A DNA stretch of 27,044 nucleotides from Flemingiibacterium sp045579105. Lineage in GTDB: Bacteria > Bacillota > Clostridia > Oscillospirales > CAG-272. Below, in pieces: positions 1 through 7,041 of this stretch. Every line of letters starts with the position of its first letter. The first letter of the stretch is position 1. The notes beneath the pieces are model-generated. The model saw nothing but the letters and a program-made list of their open reading frames with translations, had not been told where the DNA came from and did no database searches. A program made the position numbers and the translations under genes. The stretch is from the NCBI GenBank assembly GCA_045579105.1, contig JAZNLM010000080.1, forward strand, positions 1 to 27,044, in the 5' to 3' direction.

Positions 1-6
1 TTCCAT
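1..6 (-). CDS. Start of an unidentified gene (first two codons only)
   Basis: On the minus strand an ATG at 6-4 follows AGGAGA (17-12) with a 5-nt spacer, and the reading runs off the left edge after Met-Glu. It sits 41 nt downstream of the uraA stop, so it is probably the second gene of the uraA transcript. Pyrimidine salvage genes are common partners there, but nothing of its identity can be read. Confidence 0.45.
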
Positions 7-18
7 TGATGTCTCCTA

Positions 19-40
19 TTTTAACCTTTATAGGTTAAAG
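19..40 (-). other. Intercistronic hairpin after uraA
   Basis: TTTAACCT (20-27) pairs with AGGTTAAA (32-39) around a TTAT loop, with a possible extra wobble pair at 19/40. On the minus strand it is followed by AAAATAGG, not a T-run, so it does not look like a terminator. It lies between the uraA stop and the next Shine-Dalgarno and may stabilise or process the mRNA. Confidence 0.4.
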
Positions 41-47
41 TTATATA

Positions 48-1478
48 TTATTCTTCAGCTTCAACTAGTACTTCTTCTTCTTTTTCTTCTTTGTTTGCTT
101 TTGAAGTTAAAAGGTTTACCAAAATACCAAGGATAAGCGCACAAGCGATAGAAGTGATGGTTACCTTGCCGAAGGTGAGGGTAAGTCCACCGATGCCCGA
201 GATGAGTATGGTGGAAACAACGAAGAGATTGCGATTCTTTTCGAGGTCAACCTTCTGTACCATTTTAAGACCGGATACTGCGATAAACCCGTACAGAGCC
301 ATGCAAACGCCGCCCATTACACAAGCAGGAATGGAGTTAACAAATGCAACAAAAGGAGCGATGAAGGCGATAAGCATAGCCATAATTGACGCGGTAAGGA
401 TAGTGTAAATGGAAGCGTTTCCGGTGATAGCTACGCAGCCAACAGACTCACCATATGTGGTATTGGGACAGCCGCCGAAGAATGCGCCTGCCATCGAGCC
501 TACACCGTCACCGAGAAGCGTGCGGGACAGACCGGGATCTTCGAGAAGATCGGTTTCGATAATAGAGGAGATGTTCTTGTGGTCTGCAATATGCTCTGCA
601 AATACAACGAATGCAACGGGGAGATACGCAACTGCAAGGGTAGCGATGTACGCGCCGTCGATTTCCTTGATACCCTTTAATGCTTCAACAAACGTGAAGT
701 CGGGGAGCGTGAGGAAAGTTCCAAGGTTTACGCCGTCTGCCCAAAGAGCTGTAATCTTTGTAAAATCGATAACCTTAAGCGCGTCAACACCCGCGAATTC
801 GCCGATAACGGTGAAAATAGTTGCAACAGCGTAACCGCCGAGGATACCGAGAATAAACGGGATAAGACGAGTCATCTTCTTGCCATAAGTAGCGCAGAGG
901 ATAACAATTACGAGAGTTATAATACCAACAAGTACGCAGATAAGCGGATTAGCGGTAGAAACACCGCCCTTCTGAAGATCGCTTATAGCGTTGCCCGCAA
1001 GCGAAAGACCTATTATCGCAACGGTTGGGCCAATAACTGCCGCCGGCATAAGCTTGTTTATCCAGTTAACGCCTGCAATTTTAACGATGATTGCGATAAC
1101 TACATATACAAGTCCTGCAAAAAATGCACCGATGATAAGTCCTACATAACCTGCAGCCATAGAAACCGCGCCTGCAAACGCTGCAGCCATAGAGCCGAGA
1201 AATGCGAACGAAGAACCAAGGAACACAGGGCTTCTGAATTTAGTGAAAAGTAAATAAACGAGAGTTCCGACACCTGCACCAAAAAGCGCTGCTGCGGGGC
1301 TCATCCAGGTTGTAGCTTCATAAGCAACAGTTCCGTCTGCGATAAACGTACTGATGTTACCGTTGATAATAACCGGAACAACAAGAGTTGCCGCCATAAT
1401 AGCAAGAAGTTGCTGGATAGCAAATACGATAAGCTGACCAAATTTCGGCTTATCTTTTACGCCGTAGATGAGTTTCAT
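48..1478 (-). CDS. uraA: Uracil permease, NCS2 family
   Basis: A 476-residue integral membrane nucleobase transporter, very hydrophobic throughout, of the usual length for UraA/PyrP; it should carry uracil into the cytoplasm by proton symport. The N-terminus (YGVKDKPKFGQ, then QQLLAIMAATLVVP) is typical of uracil permeases. The two conserved substrate-site glutamates are visible: E295 in the FAEH motif and E344 in TTYGES, corresponding to UraA Glu241 and Glu290. The C-terminal tail from about residue 455 is unusually acidic. The start is set by GGAGG 7 nt upstream. The roughly 60-nt leader can form two competing hairpins (TTGGT with CCAA or with ACCAA), but I see no PyrR consensus or terminator in it. 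Xanthine transport is the alternative within the family; uracil is favoured by the N-terminal motif. Confidence 0.9.
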   Translation of the reverse strand: MKLIYGVKDKPKFGQLIVFAIQQLLAIMAATLVVPVIINGNISTFIADGTVAYEATTWMSPAAALFGAGVGTLVYLLFTKFRSPVFLGSSFAFLGSMAAAFAGAVSMAAGYVGLIIGAFFAGLVYVVIAIIVKIAGVNWINKLMPAAVIGPTVAIIGLSLAGNAISDLQKGGVSTANPLICVLVGIITLVIVILCATYGKKMTRLIPFILGILGGYAVATIFTVIGEFAGVDALKVIDFTKITALWADGVNLGTFLTLPDFTFVEALKGIKEIDGAYIATLAVAYLPVAFVVFAEHIADHKNISSIIETDLLEDPGLSRTLLGDGVGSMAGAFFGGCPNTTYGESVGCVAITGNASIYTILTASIMAMLIAFIAPFVAFVNSIPACVMGGVCMALYGFIAVSGLKMVQKVDLEKNRNLFVVSTILISGIGGLTLTFGKVTITSIACALILGILVNLLTSKANKEEKEEEVLVEAEE

Positions 1479-1545
1479 TTGAATCTACCTCCAAAATTTG
1501 ATAAAATATTATTTGGTTCGCGCAAATTGGATATTACCAACTAAT

Positions 1546-1574
1546 AATATATCATATTCGACGTAATTTGTCAA
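1546..1574 (-). promoter_or_regulatory. Promoter of uraA
   Basis: On the minus strand, a consensus -35 TTGACA (1574-1569), 17-bp spacer and -10 TATATT (1551-1546), with an extended -10 TG one base before the -10. The start site should be near 1539, giving a leader of about 60 nt. Confidence 0.75.
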
Positions 1575-1645
1575 CAGTTTATATATATTATTACGAATAT
1601 TTGTTCAAGCTTTTTGTATGGATTACTTTGCATGAGGATACAAAA

Positions 1646-1691
1646 AAATGACCTCTGACTGCAGGTTTACATCTACAATCAGAGGTCATTT
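1646..1691 (-). terminator. Intrinsic terminator of the small-ORF unit
   Basis: A perfect 13-bp stem (1646-1658 with 1679-1691) encloses a 20-nt loop. Read on the minus strand, the right arm runs into ATTTTTTTG, the U-tract of an intrinsic terminator. It therefore ends transcription coming from the small unit at 1696-2094, not from the lipoprotein gene on the other strand. Confidence 0.75.
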
Positions 1692-1695
1692 CTGT

Positions 1696-1764
1696 TCACT
1701 CTTGATATCTAGCATCTTTTGTTATCCTCACTTTCATCTTTCTACCCATTCGCCGCTTTCTCAT
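1696..1764 (-). CDS. Possible 22-residue basic peptide
   Basis: ATG at 1764 follows AAGGAGT almost directly and opens 22 codons of a strongly basic peptide beginning MRKRRMGRK. The spacing between Shine-Dalgarno and ATG is only one base, which is poor; a second ATG five codons later is an alternative start. It lies in the same transcript as the two small frames upstream and just before the terminator. It could equally be a frame-shifted reading of the tail of the 1791-1946 gene: in another frame the same stretch reads ECVKRSFKEYEKAANG before a stop. Not recognised. Confidence 0.25.
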   Translation of the reverse strand: MRKRRMGRKMKVRITKDARYQE

Positions 1765-1790
1765 ACTCCTTAAAACTTCTTTTCACACAT

Positions 1791-1946
1791 TCATTTCTCT
1801 AACGAGAATACCGTTTGTTTTTGTATCAAAGCTGCGCAGGTGACGGTCTTGCAAGCACATTTTCTATTCACAAGTTCCTTTTCTACTCCTAATACCGAAT
1901 AATCTATGCAAACATTTTGCGTTTGTATTGTAAAAAGGATTCTCAC
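1791..1946 (-). CDS. Small 51-residue protein, probably a truncated remnant
   Basis: A GTG at 1946 overlaps the TGA of the preceding small frame (GTGA), the classic arrangement for translational coupling. The frame gives 51 residues beginning MRILFTIQTQNVCIDYS and includes four cysteines, two of them in KCACKTV. Just after the TGA, a +1 shift continues into a plausible tail (ECVKRSFKEYEKAANG, then a stop and more charged residues), so the original protein may have been near 80 residues and has since been broken by a frameshift. I do not recognise a family with confidence; it has the flavour of a cargo ORF from Clostridial mobile elements, but no transposase or integrase is nearby. Confidence 0.4.
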   Translation of the reverse strand: MRILFTIQTQNVCIDYSVLGVEKELVNRKCACKTVTCAALIQKQTVFSLEK

Positions 1947-2038
1947 AAATCTATGTTAAGCGTAACACCGCCGTGTTTTTCTACCTGAACTTGTGAGCTG
2001 AACGTCTTGCCTATTTTGATTTTCTTTATTTAGCCCAT
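1943..2038 (-). pseudogene. Broken 31-codon small ORF
   Basis: A strong Shine-Dalgarno (AAGGAGGA, 2053-2046) stands 7 nt before an ATG at 2038, but the third codon is TAA. Beyond that stop the same frame continues for 28 sense codons (KKIKIGKTFSSQVQV and onward to NIDL) and ends at TGA 1945-1943, overlapping the next start. The good promoter, ribosome site and coupled downstream frame suggest a once-functional small gene inactivated by a single stop. The alternative is a deliberate two-codon minigene (Met-Gly-stop). Function unknown. Confidence 0.4.
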
Positions 2039-2065
2039 CGGACTGTCCTCCTTCTTTGTGTCTAT

Positions 2066-2094
2066 AGTATAACATATATTTTCATATTTTTCAA
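2066..2094 (-). promoter_or_regulatory. Promoter of the small-ORF unit
   Basis: On the minus strand, -35 TTGAAA (2094-2089), 17-bp spacer, -10 TATACT (2071-2066) with an extended TG. The transcript would start near 2059 and run about 370-420 nt to the terminator ending at 1646. Confidence 0.7.
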
Positions 2095-2168
2095 TTGGCA
2101 ATTTGTAAAAACTATACAACAAATATTTATGCAAAAAGCAGAAACCAGCTCTTTCAAACAAAAAAGGC

Positions 2169-2198
2169 TTTACAAATGCAAATGTAATGTGATATAAT
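2169..2198 (+). promoter_or_regulatory. Upstream promoter P1
   Basis: -35 TTTACA (2169-2174), 18-bp spacer, -10 TATAAT (2193-2198) preceded by an extended TG. Its predicted start (about 2205) lies directly at a terminator-like hairpin (2208-2226), so it may make only a very short RNA unless read-through occurs. Confidence 0.55.
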
Positions 2199-2207
2199 AA
2201 ATTCATT

Positions 2208-2226
2208 AGGGTGCTTTTGGCGCCCT
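2208..2226 (+). terminator. Terminator-like hairpin directly after P1
   Basis: AGGGTGC (2208-2214) pairs with GCGCCCT (2220-2226), one G-T pair, loop TTTTG, followed by TTATTTATT. The stem is short (7 bp) but GC-rich. It separates P1 from P2. Confidence 0.5.
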
Positions 2227-2244
2227 TTATTTATTCGAAAAGTA

Positions 2245-2273
2245 TTGCATGTTAGTAAAAACTGTGTTATAAT
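2245..2273 (+). promoter_or_regulatory. Promoter P2 of the repeat lipoprotein gene
   Basis: -35 TTGCAT (2245-2250), 17-bp spacer, -10 TATAAT (2268-2273) with extended TG. The start near 2280 leaves a leader of about 87 nt before the ATG at 2367. The 888 bp between uraA and this gene hold nothing beyond the small-ORF unit and these regulatory sites. Confidence 0.65.
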
Positions 2274-2366
2274 ATTGGATGTTATACTCATATGGCGTAA
2301 TTAAAAATCATAAACTTTGCATGAATCTCTTGTAACTCTCATCTTTATAAGGAAGAAAACATAATT

Positions 2367-4478
2367 ATGAAAAAGCTGTATACATTTGCTGTAATCACAG
2401 CGTCTTTACTTGCGCTCGCAAGCTGTGAGCATAAACATACACCCATTACAGAACCGGCCATCCCCGCAACGTGCACTGAAATCGGATTCACCGAGGGCGT
2501 TTATTGCTCCAAGTGTGGAGAGGTCTTTCTCGCGCAGGAACTTGTACCTAAAAAGGGCCATTCACTTGTTGTTGATCAAGCAGTCGCCTCCACCTGCATA
2601 ACTGAGGGGCTTACCGAAGGCTCACACTGCTCTGAATGTGGACTTGTTATAGTGGCACAGGAGGACATTCCAAAATTTGATCATACTATCGTTTGGCGCG
2701 ACACTACTGAGCCAACGTGCTCTACAGAAGGACGTACTCCGGGCGAAGAATGCATTATATGTGGTGAAATATTCTCTGGAAGAGAATCTATTGCCAAAAT
2801 CGAACACACTTCCGTTGCGATCCTAGCAGTTGCTCCAACCTGTAATGAAGAAGGACTCACCGCGGGTACGGCCTGCTCTGTTTGCGGTGAAGTCATCGTT
2901 CCGCAGCAACCCATTGCAAAAGCAGAGCACACGGTAGTTACCGAAGAGGCTGTTGCCCCAACCTGTGGCAACGATGGCTACACAGGAAGCTCATACTGTT
3001 CTGTATGCGGCCAAATGATTTCCGAAAGAGCTGTTATTGAGGCTCTTGCCCACGAACAGACCATCGATGAAGCGGTTGCTCCCACCTGCAGCACAGCAGG
3101 ACTTACCGAAGGTGCACATTGTTCCATTTGCGGCGAGATAACGGTAGTTCAAAATGAGATTCCGCCTCTCGGACATACAGAAGTAGTTGACAAAGGATTT
3201 CCCGCAACCTACACCGAAACAGGACTCACAGACGGTAAACACTGCTCCATTTGCGGTGAAACTTTGGTAGCGCAGGAAGTTCTTCCGATGCTCGAGCTTG
3301 TGAACATAACCTTCCCTATGGGAACCGTAACTGCGGAGCCTACCTTAATAACCACTAATCACCTAGAGCTTCATATTGACAAGGACATCTACGTTCCCGG
3401 AAATCTAACAGAAACACTTAACATTGTGACAAATGCGATGGAAACTGTTTCGGGAATGAAATTTGCGGGTAACCCGAAATACGTAAGACAATCAAATGTA
3501 TTGTTCCCTCTGTCCTCAAACGGCCTTATGCGCGTGGATGTAGTAAAGCCGAACGGTGAGAGTGAATACGGCGAGGCATACGCCGGTGCAAGCGGCGCAG
3601 TTGTTTCGTCCGGCGACATTGTGAACCTTTCGACACTTATACATGAGTGCTCACACACACTTCAGGGACGTCAATCGCCATGGTTCTACTGTCAGTGGGC
3701 AATGGAAGGTATCTCAACCTACACCACCTACAAAACGCAGAAATACATAGCCAAGAATTATCCCGACTACGCAGAAGCCGTTGACTCTGTGGTTCAATCC
3801 TTCAGAGATATGCAAATACACGATTACAGTAAGCTCTATGAGCATCCGATGGAATATTGGATAGACAACACTTTTGAATATTCCGGAAACGCCAACTACG
3901 TTATAGGATTCCGCCTCATGTGGTATCTTGACGAAACCTATGGTAACTACACAGATTGGATATATAGGCTCGAGGAAAGCTATCCTGCACACGAAAATAT
4001 GAATGGCAGTGATGTGCTCCCCAAGGAAAAGATACTTGAGGCCTTCTATATTACATACGGTGAAACCGTATTTGACGACTTTTATGCTTGGCTCAAGAAT
4101 AACGAGAGCTTATTTGAGGAGCATCGCACTGTGGATCTTCGTGGAGCGAATAAGTTTAATGCTTATCCGACCTTCTTCAACAATGGAAACGAATTTAAGT
4201 TGAATTTTATTAAGTTCTACGGTGTATTTGGCGTTAGGTACAAAGACCTTTATATAGGTCTTGATGCTGGAAGACAGTATCTTACCGAATACAAGGGTAG
4301 GAATGCAGACAATCTCACCTTGAGTGTCAACGACGGTGTAACAGTACAGCTCTTTAATAAGAGCGGCGAAATTATAGGAACCGGTTCAGGCAAAAACATT
4401 GATCTCACCGGAGCAAGCTTCATAAAGCTTGTCGGCGAAGGACTTCTGATAAGATTTGATATAACCGGATATAATTAA
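2367..4478 (+). CDS. Lipoprotein: seven His/Cys repeats plus a metallopeptidase-like domain
   Basis: 703 residues. Residues 1-20 are a lipoprotein signal ending in the lipobox LASC (Cys20), so the mature protein should be lipid-anchored outside the cell. Residues 24-310 are seven consecutive 41-residue repeats, each His-x11-Cys-x10-Cys-x2-Cys with a G-x-T-x-G core; the seventh has Tyr in place of the first Cys. Such repeats are common in surface proteins of gut Clostridia; their role is not established. A linker leads to a zinc peptidase-like region with HECSH (426-430) and a Glu at 447 in AMEGIS, followed by FRLMWYLDETYG near 515, a pattern recalling the plant basic secretory protein (PF04450-like) peptidases. 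A beta-rich tail ends the protein. The ATG follows AAGGAAG. The substrate is unknown; peptidase activity is inferred from the motif alone. Confidence 0.8.
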   Translation: MKKLYTFAVITASLLALASCEHKHTPITEPAIPATCTEIGFTEGVYCSKCGEVFLAQELVPKKGHSLVVDQAVASTCITEGLTEGSHCSECGLVIVAQEDIPKFDHTIVWRDTTEPTCSTEGRTPGEECIICGEIFSGRESIAKIEHTSVAILAVAPTCNEEGLTAGTACSVCGEVIVPQQPIAKAEHTVVTEEAVAPTCGNDGYTGSSYCSVCGQMISERAVIEALAHEQTIDEAVAPTCSTAGLTEGAHCSICGEITVVQNEIPPLGHTEVVDKGFPATYTETGLTDGKHCSICGETLVAQEVLPMLELVNITFPMGTVTAEPTLITTNHLELHIDKDIYVPGNLTETLNIVTNAMETVSGMKFAGNPKYVRQSNVLFPLSSNGLMRVDVVKPNGESEYGEAYAGASGAVVSSGDIVNLSTLIHECSHTLQGRQSPWFYCQWAMEGISTYTTYKTQKYIAKNYPDYAEAVDSVVQSFRDMQIHDYSKLYEHPMEYWIDNTFEYSGNANYVIGFRLMWYLDETYGNYTDWIYRLEESYPAHENMNGSDVLPKEKILEAFYITYGETVFDDFYAWLKNNESLFEEHRTVDLRGANKFNAYPTFFNNGNEFKLNFIKFYGVFGVRYKDLYIGLDAGRQYLTEYKGRNADNLTLSVNDGVTVQLFNKSGEIIGTGSGKNIDLTGASFIKLVGEGLLIRFDITGYN
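2436..3296 (+). repeat. Seven tandem 123-bp protein-coding repeats
   Basis: Each unit encodes exactly 41 residues without insertions or deletions. The units have diverged strongly at DNA level, so they are old duplications under protein-level constraint (conserved His, three Cys, GLTEG-like turn, CGE), not a recent slippage expansion. Confidence 0.85.
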
Positions 4479-4487
4479 ACAAAAATA

Positions 4488-4512
4488 ACCTGCAGACGAA
4501 ACGTCTGCAGGT
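4488..4512. terminator. Bidirectional terminator
   Basis: A perfect 11-bp stem (ACCTGCAGACG, 4488-4498, with 4502-4512) closes an AAA loop. It is followed by CTTCTTTTTATTT on plus and TTATTTTTGTTT on minus, so it can serve both the lipoprotein gene and the convergent DUF853 gene. Confidence 0.85.
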
Positions 4513-4519
4513 CTTCTTT

Positions 4520-6016
4520 TTATTTAAAGAACGTATCGAAAATACCGCGAACTATTTTTTTGCCAACCTCACGGCCAATGGTGTTAGCCGTGCTGTTTAT
4601 TGCTTTTTCGAAGGCTGTTGTCTTTTTGCGCTTTGTGCTCGTTTTCTTTTTAGCGGCTGTTGCCTTCTTGTGCTTTTCTTTCTCTTTTTCTTCTTTTTCC
4701 TTTGCTTTCGCAGCCTCGGCCGCTTCTTCTCCGCGTATCTCCATAATCTGCTCGTATGCAGACTCTCTATCCTCTTCAGCGCCGTATTTGTCGCGGAGCC
4801 TACTTGCAAGGACTACGCTCTGAAGCATTCTAGGCTCGACCGCATTCATACTGCTTCGCGGCGGCAGAATATTGGCACGCTCAACGATAGACGGCACACC
4901 GTCCTCGTCAAGTACACTAACAAGCGCTTCACCAACTCCGAGTGCCTGTATAGCCTCAGCTGTATTAAAATTAGAATTTGCTCTGAAGGATTTTGCCGCG
5001 GCGTTTAACGCCTTCTGGTCATTCGGCGTATACGCACGAAGCGCGTGCTGCACGCGGTTACCTATCTGACCGAGCACACTGTCTGGGATATCCGTCGGGT
5101 TCTGCGTGATGAACCACACACTGACGCCTTTGGAGCGGATAAGACGTGCAACCTGCTCGACCTTATCAATAAGTGCCTTTGGAGCATCGTCGAACAGAAG
5201 GTGTGCTTCGTCGAAGAAAAATGCAAGCTTCGGCTTGTCGAGGTCACCTGCCTCGGGTAGCATCTCGTATATCTCGGAGAGCATCCAGAGAAGGAACGTT
5301 CCGTAAAGCAGCGGACGCTGGAAGAGCTCCGAACACTCAAGAATATTCATAACGCCTCTGCCGTTTTCGTCCCACTCTACCCAATCGGAAAGTTGAAGAG
5401 ATGGCTCACCGAAGAATATTTCACCGCCTTCGTCTTCAAGAGTTAAAAGCGCACGCTGTATCGCGCCAATTGACTGCGCGGAAATGTTGCCATAGGTAAG
5501 CTTGTATTCTGCCGCGTTGTCGCCAACGTACTGAAGCATCGCACGAAGGTCCTTAAGGTCAACGAGCAACAGATTCCGGTCGTCTGCCACGCGGAAAACT
5601 ATACGAAGAATACCACTTTGTGTATCGTTAAGTCCGAGCAGACGCGCGAGAAGCTCCGGTCCCATTTCCGAAATCGTTGTACGTACTGGAAGTCCCTGTT
5701 TCGCGTAAACATCCCAGAATTCTACAGGGTATGAGGTATAGTTAAAATTTTCAATACCCATCGTGTCGATACTGCGGCGAATGTGCTTGTTCTCCGAGCC
5801 GGGAGCGCACATACCCGAAAGGTCGCCCTTGATGTCGGCAACAAAAACGGGTACACCCATATCCGAAAACGACTCCGCAAGCACCTTTAACGTAACGGTT
5901 TTACCAGTACCCGTAGCACCCGCGATAAGTCCGTGACGGTTCGCCATAGACGGCTCAAGATAAACGCGTTTTTCACCCGTTGCGATCCATATTTTGTGTT
6001 CGTCTTTAAGGTACAT
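4520..6016 (-). CDS. HerA-like ATPase, DUF853 (YjgR) family
   Basis: 498 residues from the ATG at 6016, chosen because GGGAGGGG stands 5 nt upstream and because the family starts just before this point; the open frame further upstream has no ribosome site. The P-loop GATGTGKT is at 33-40 right after the family signature SMANRHGLI, and Walker B is FFFDEAH with D269/E270. The QNPTDIP and GNRVQHALRA stretches are typical of DUF853. Residues about 415-465 are a lysine/glutamate-rich coiled segment, then a short C-terminal helix. These are hexameric HerA/FtsK-type ATPases whose cellular role is not settled; a DNA translocation or repair role is inferred from the fold. It is transcribed alone behind its own promoter and ends at the shared terminator. 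Confidence 0.88.
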   Translation of the reverse strand: MYLKDEHKIWIATGEKRVYLEPSMANRHGLIAGATGTGKTVTLKVLAESFSDMGVPVFVADIKGDLSGMCAPGSENKHIRRSIDTMGIENFNYTSYPVEFWDVYAKQGLPVRTTISEMGPELLARLLGLNDTQSGILRIVFRVADDRNLLLVDLKDLRAMLQYVGDNAAEYKLTYGNISAQSIGAIQRALLTLEDEGGEIFFGEPSLQLSDWVEWDENGRGVMNILECSELFQRPLLYGTFLLWMLSEIYEMLPEAGDLDKPKLAFFFDEAHLLFDDAPKALIDKVEQVARLIRSKGVSVWFITQNPTDIPDSVLGQIGNRVQHALRAYTPNDQKALNAAAKSFRANSNFNTAEAIQALGVGEALVSVLDEDGVPSIVERANILPPRSSMNAVEPRMLQSVVLASRLRDKYGAEEDRESAYEQIMEIRGEEAAEAAKAKEKEEKEKEKHKKATAAKKKTSTKRKKTTAFEKAINSTANTIGREVGKKIVRGIFDTFFK

Positions 6017-6291
6017 ATTTACCCCTCCCGCTGTTTTATCATTGGCGATTTCCTTTTCGCCGTGTATATCGTATCTATAATTTGAAACCATAATAAGAGC
6101 ATCGCCTATTGCACGAACGTATGCGTGGCTTACGAGATTATGCGCAGGCAAAAACGGCGAGCCGATGAACTATACTCTTTTTTGATTATCTTCTCATCGT
6201 TTACCCGGAGAGCGCTCTGTGAAGCAAACCACTCCCTATCGGGAAAAGTCTGAAAACATTTGTACATATTACCGCTTCCAACCGATATTAC
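6017..6291 (-). promoter_or_regulatory. Long untranslated leader of the DUF853 gene
   Basis: The strong promoter at 6326-6298 predicts a 275-nt leader. Visible structure includes GTTTGC pairing with GTAAAC (6229-6224 and 6203-6198, one wobble), CGATGA pairing with TCATCG across an A-rich loop, and GGCGA/TCGCC (6062-6045) just before the ribosome site. It matches no riboswitch, T-box, 6S, SRP or tmRNA consensus that I can recognise. It could be a regulatory leader or contain a separate small RNA. Confidence 0.4.
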
Positions 6292-6297
6292 ATAAAC

Positions 6298-6326
6298 ATT
6301 ATATCACACAAAACCGTTCTTTTCAA
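6298..6326 (-). promoter_or_regulatory. Promoter upstream of the DUF853 gene
   Basis: On the minus strand, -35 TTGAAA (6326-6321), 17-bp spacer, -10 TATAAT (6303-6298). The 16 bases up to the -10 (TTTTGTGTGATATAAT) are identical to those of the rplS promoter. Confidence 0.75.
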
Positions 6327-6342
6327 GATAAAGTTTACACGC

Positions 6343-7041
6343 TCATTCCCAGTTCTGTCGGGTTATCTCACACCATAGTTCTTTAAGATACACCTTGCGT
6401 TTTTTGTAATCGGGGCAATATTTTTCGACTCTCGCCCAGAATTTTTGCGAATGATTGAATTCGTAAATATGGCAAAGCTCGTGCACAATAATGTAGTCAA
6501 CAGCCGCAGGCTCTGCCATTATAGCATACCACGAAAAATTAAGCGACGATTTTTTCGAGCAGGTCGCCCAGTGTGTTTTGGCGGAGTTTATTTTAACGGC
6601 ACTTACCGCCACGCCCATTGTATCTGCGATGGCGTAAACTCGCTCGGTGATATAATTTTTCGCAACAAGCTTATAAAGCTTAATCACTGCGTCGCGTATC
6701 TGCTCTGATGTAAGATTTGGCGGCACGTTGAACGCGCCGTCTTCGTAACTGACAACGCCACGCTTACCCTCGCGTATCTCCCACTTTTTACCGAGGACGC
6801 ATATCTTCACACCGTAGTCGAGCGTGAACGCTTCTCTTTCGGCGTTGAGCCCGAGCTGTTTCTCACTCATCTCTGCAAGCTTTTTCGCATACGGCATGCA
6901 TATGCGTACAAGCTCGCGTACACTCGCAAGTTTCGGCGCGAGAATCTCGGGCACACCGTCTTTTCCGATTCGCATACCGACCGTACGGCGGTTTGAACGC
7001 TTAACCGTGCAAACTAAATTTTCAATCTTAATCGTTTCCAT
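6343..7041 (-). CDS. Metallopeptidase of the DUF45/YgjP (M48-like) family
   Basis: 232 residues from the ATG at 7041. The zinc motif HELCH is at 187-191 within YIIVHELCHIYEFNHSQKFW, and the following CPDYKKRK is the family's C-terminal signature. It is a soluble protein without signal peptide or membrane segment, as usual for YgjP-like proteins, whose substrate is unknown. The start was placed at METIKIENL because the longer frame runs backwards through the end of queH; this start still overlaps queH by 14 nt, implying translational coupling and a shared transcript. The ribosome site is weak. Confidence 0.85.
   Translation of the reverse strand: METIKIENLVCTVKRSNRRTVGMRIGKDGVPEILAPKLASVRELVRICMPYAKKLAEMSEKQLGLNAEREAFTLDYGVKICVLGKKWEIREGKRGVVSYEDGAFNVPPNLTSEQIRDAVIKLYKLVAKNYITERVYAIADTMGVAVSAVKINSAKTHWATCSKKSSLNFSWYAIMAEPAAVDYIIVHELCHIYEFNHSQKFWARVEKYCPDYKKRKVYLKELWCEITRQNWE

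Noticed and set aside
2436..3296. Reading the Cys-x2-Cys repeats as rubredoxin or zinc-ribbon electron carriers
   Set aside because: Each unit has a single Cys-x2-Cys pair with a lone upstream Cys and His and sits outside the cell; it does not match a rubredoxin or four-Cys ribbon pattern.
2436..3296. CRISPR-like array from the regular 123-bp periodicity
   Set aside because: The period is a protein repeat in frame, units are not identical in DNA, and there are no spacers.
6017..6151. N-terminal extension of the DUF853 protein from a TTG at 6151
   Set aside because: No ribosome site there; the ATG at 6016 has one, and the family begins just before the SMANRHGLI segment.
6017..6291. 6S, SRP or tmRNA gene in the leader of the DUF853 gene
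   Set aside because: None of the conserved core sequences of these RNAs could be found by eye.
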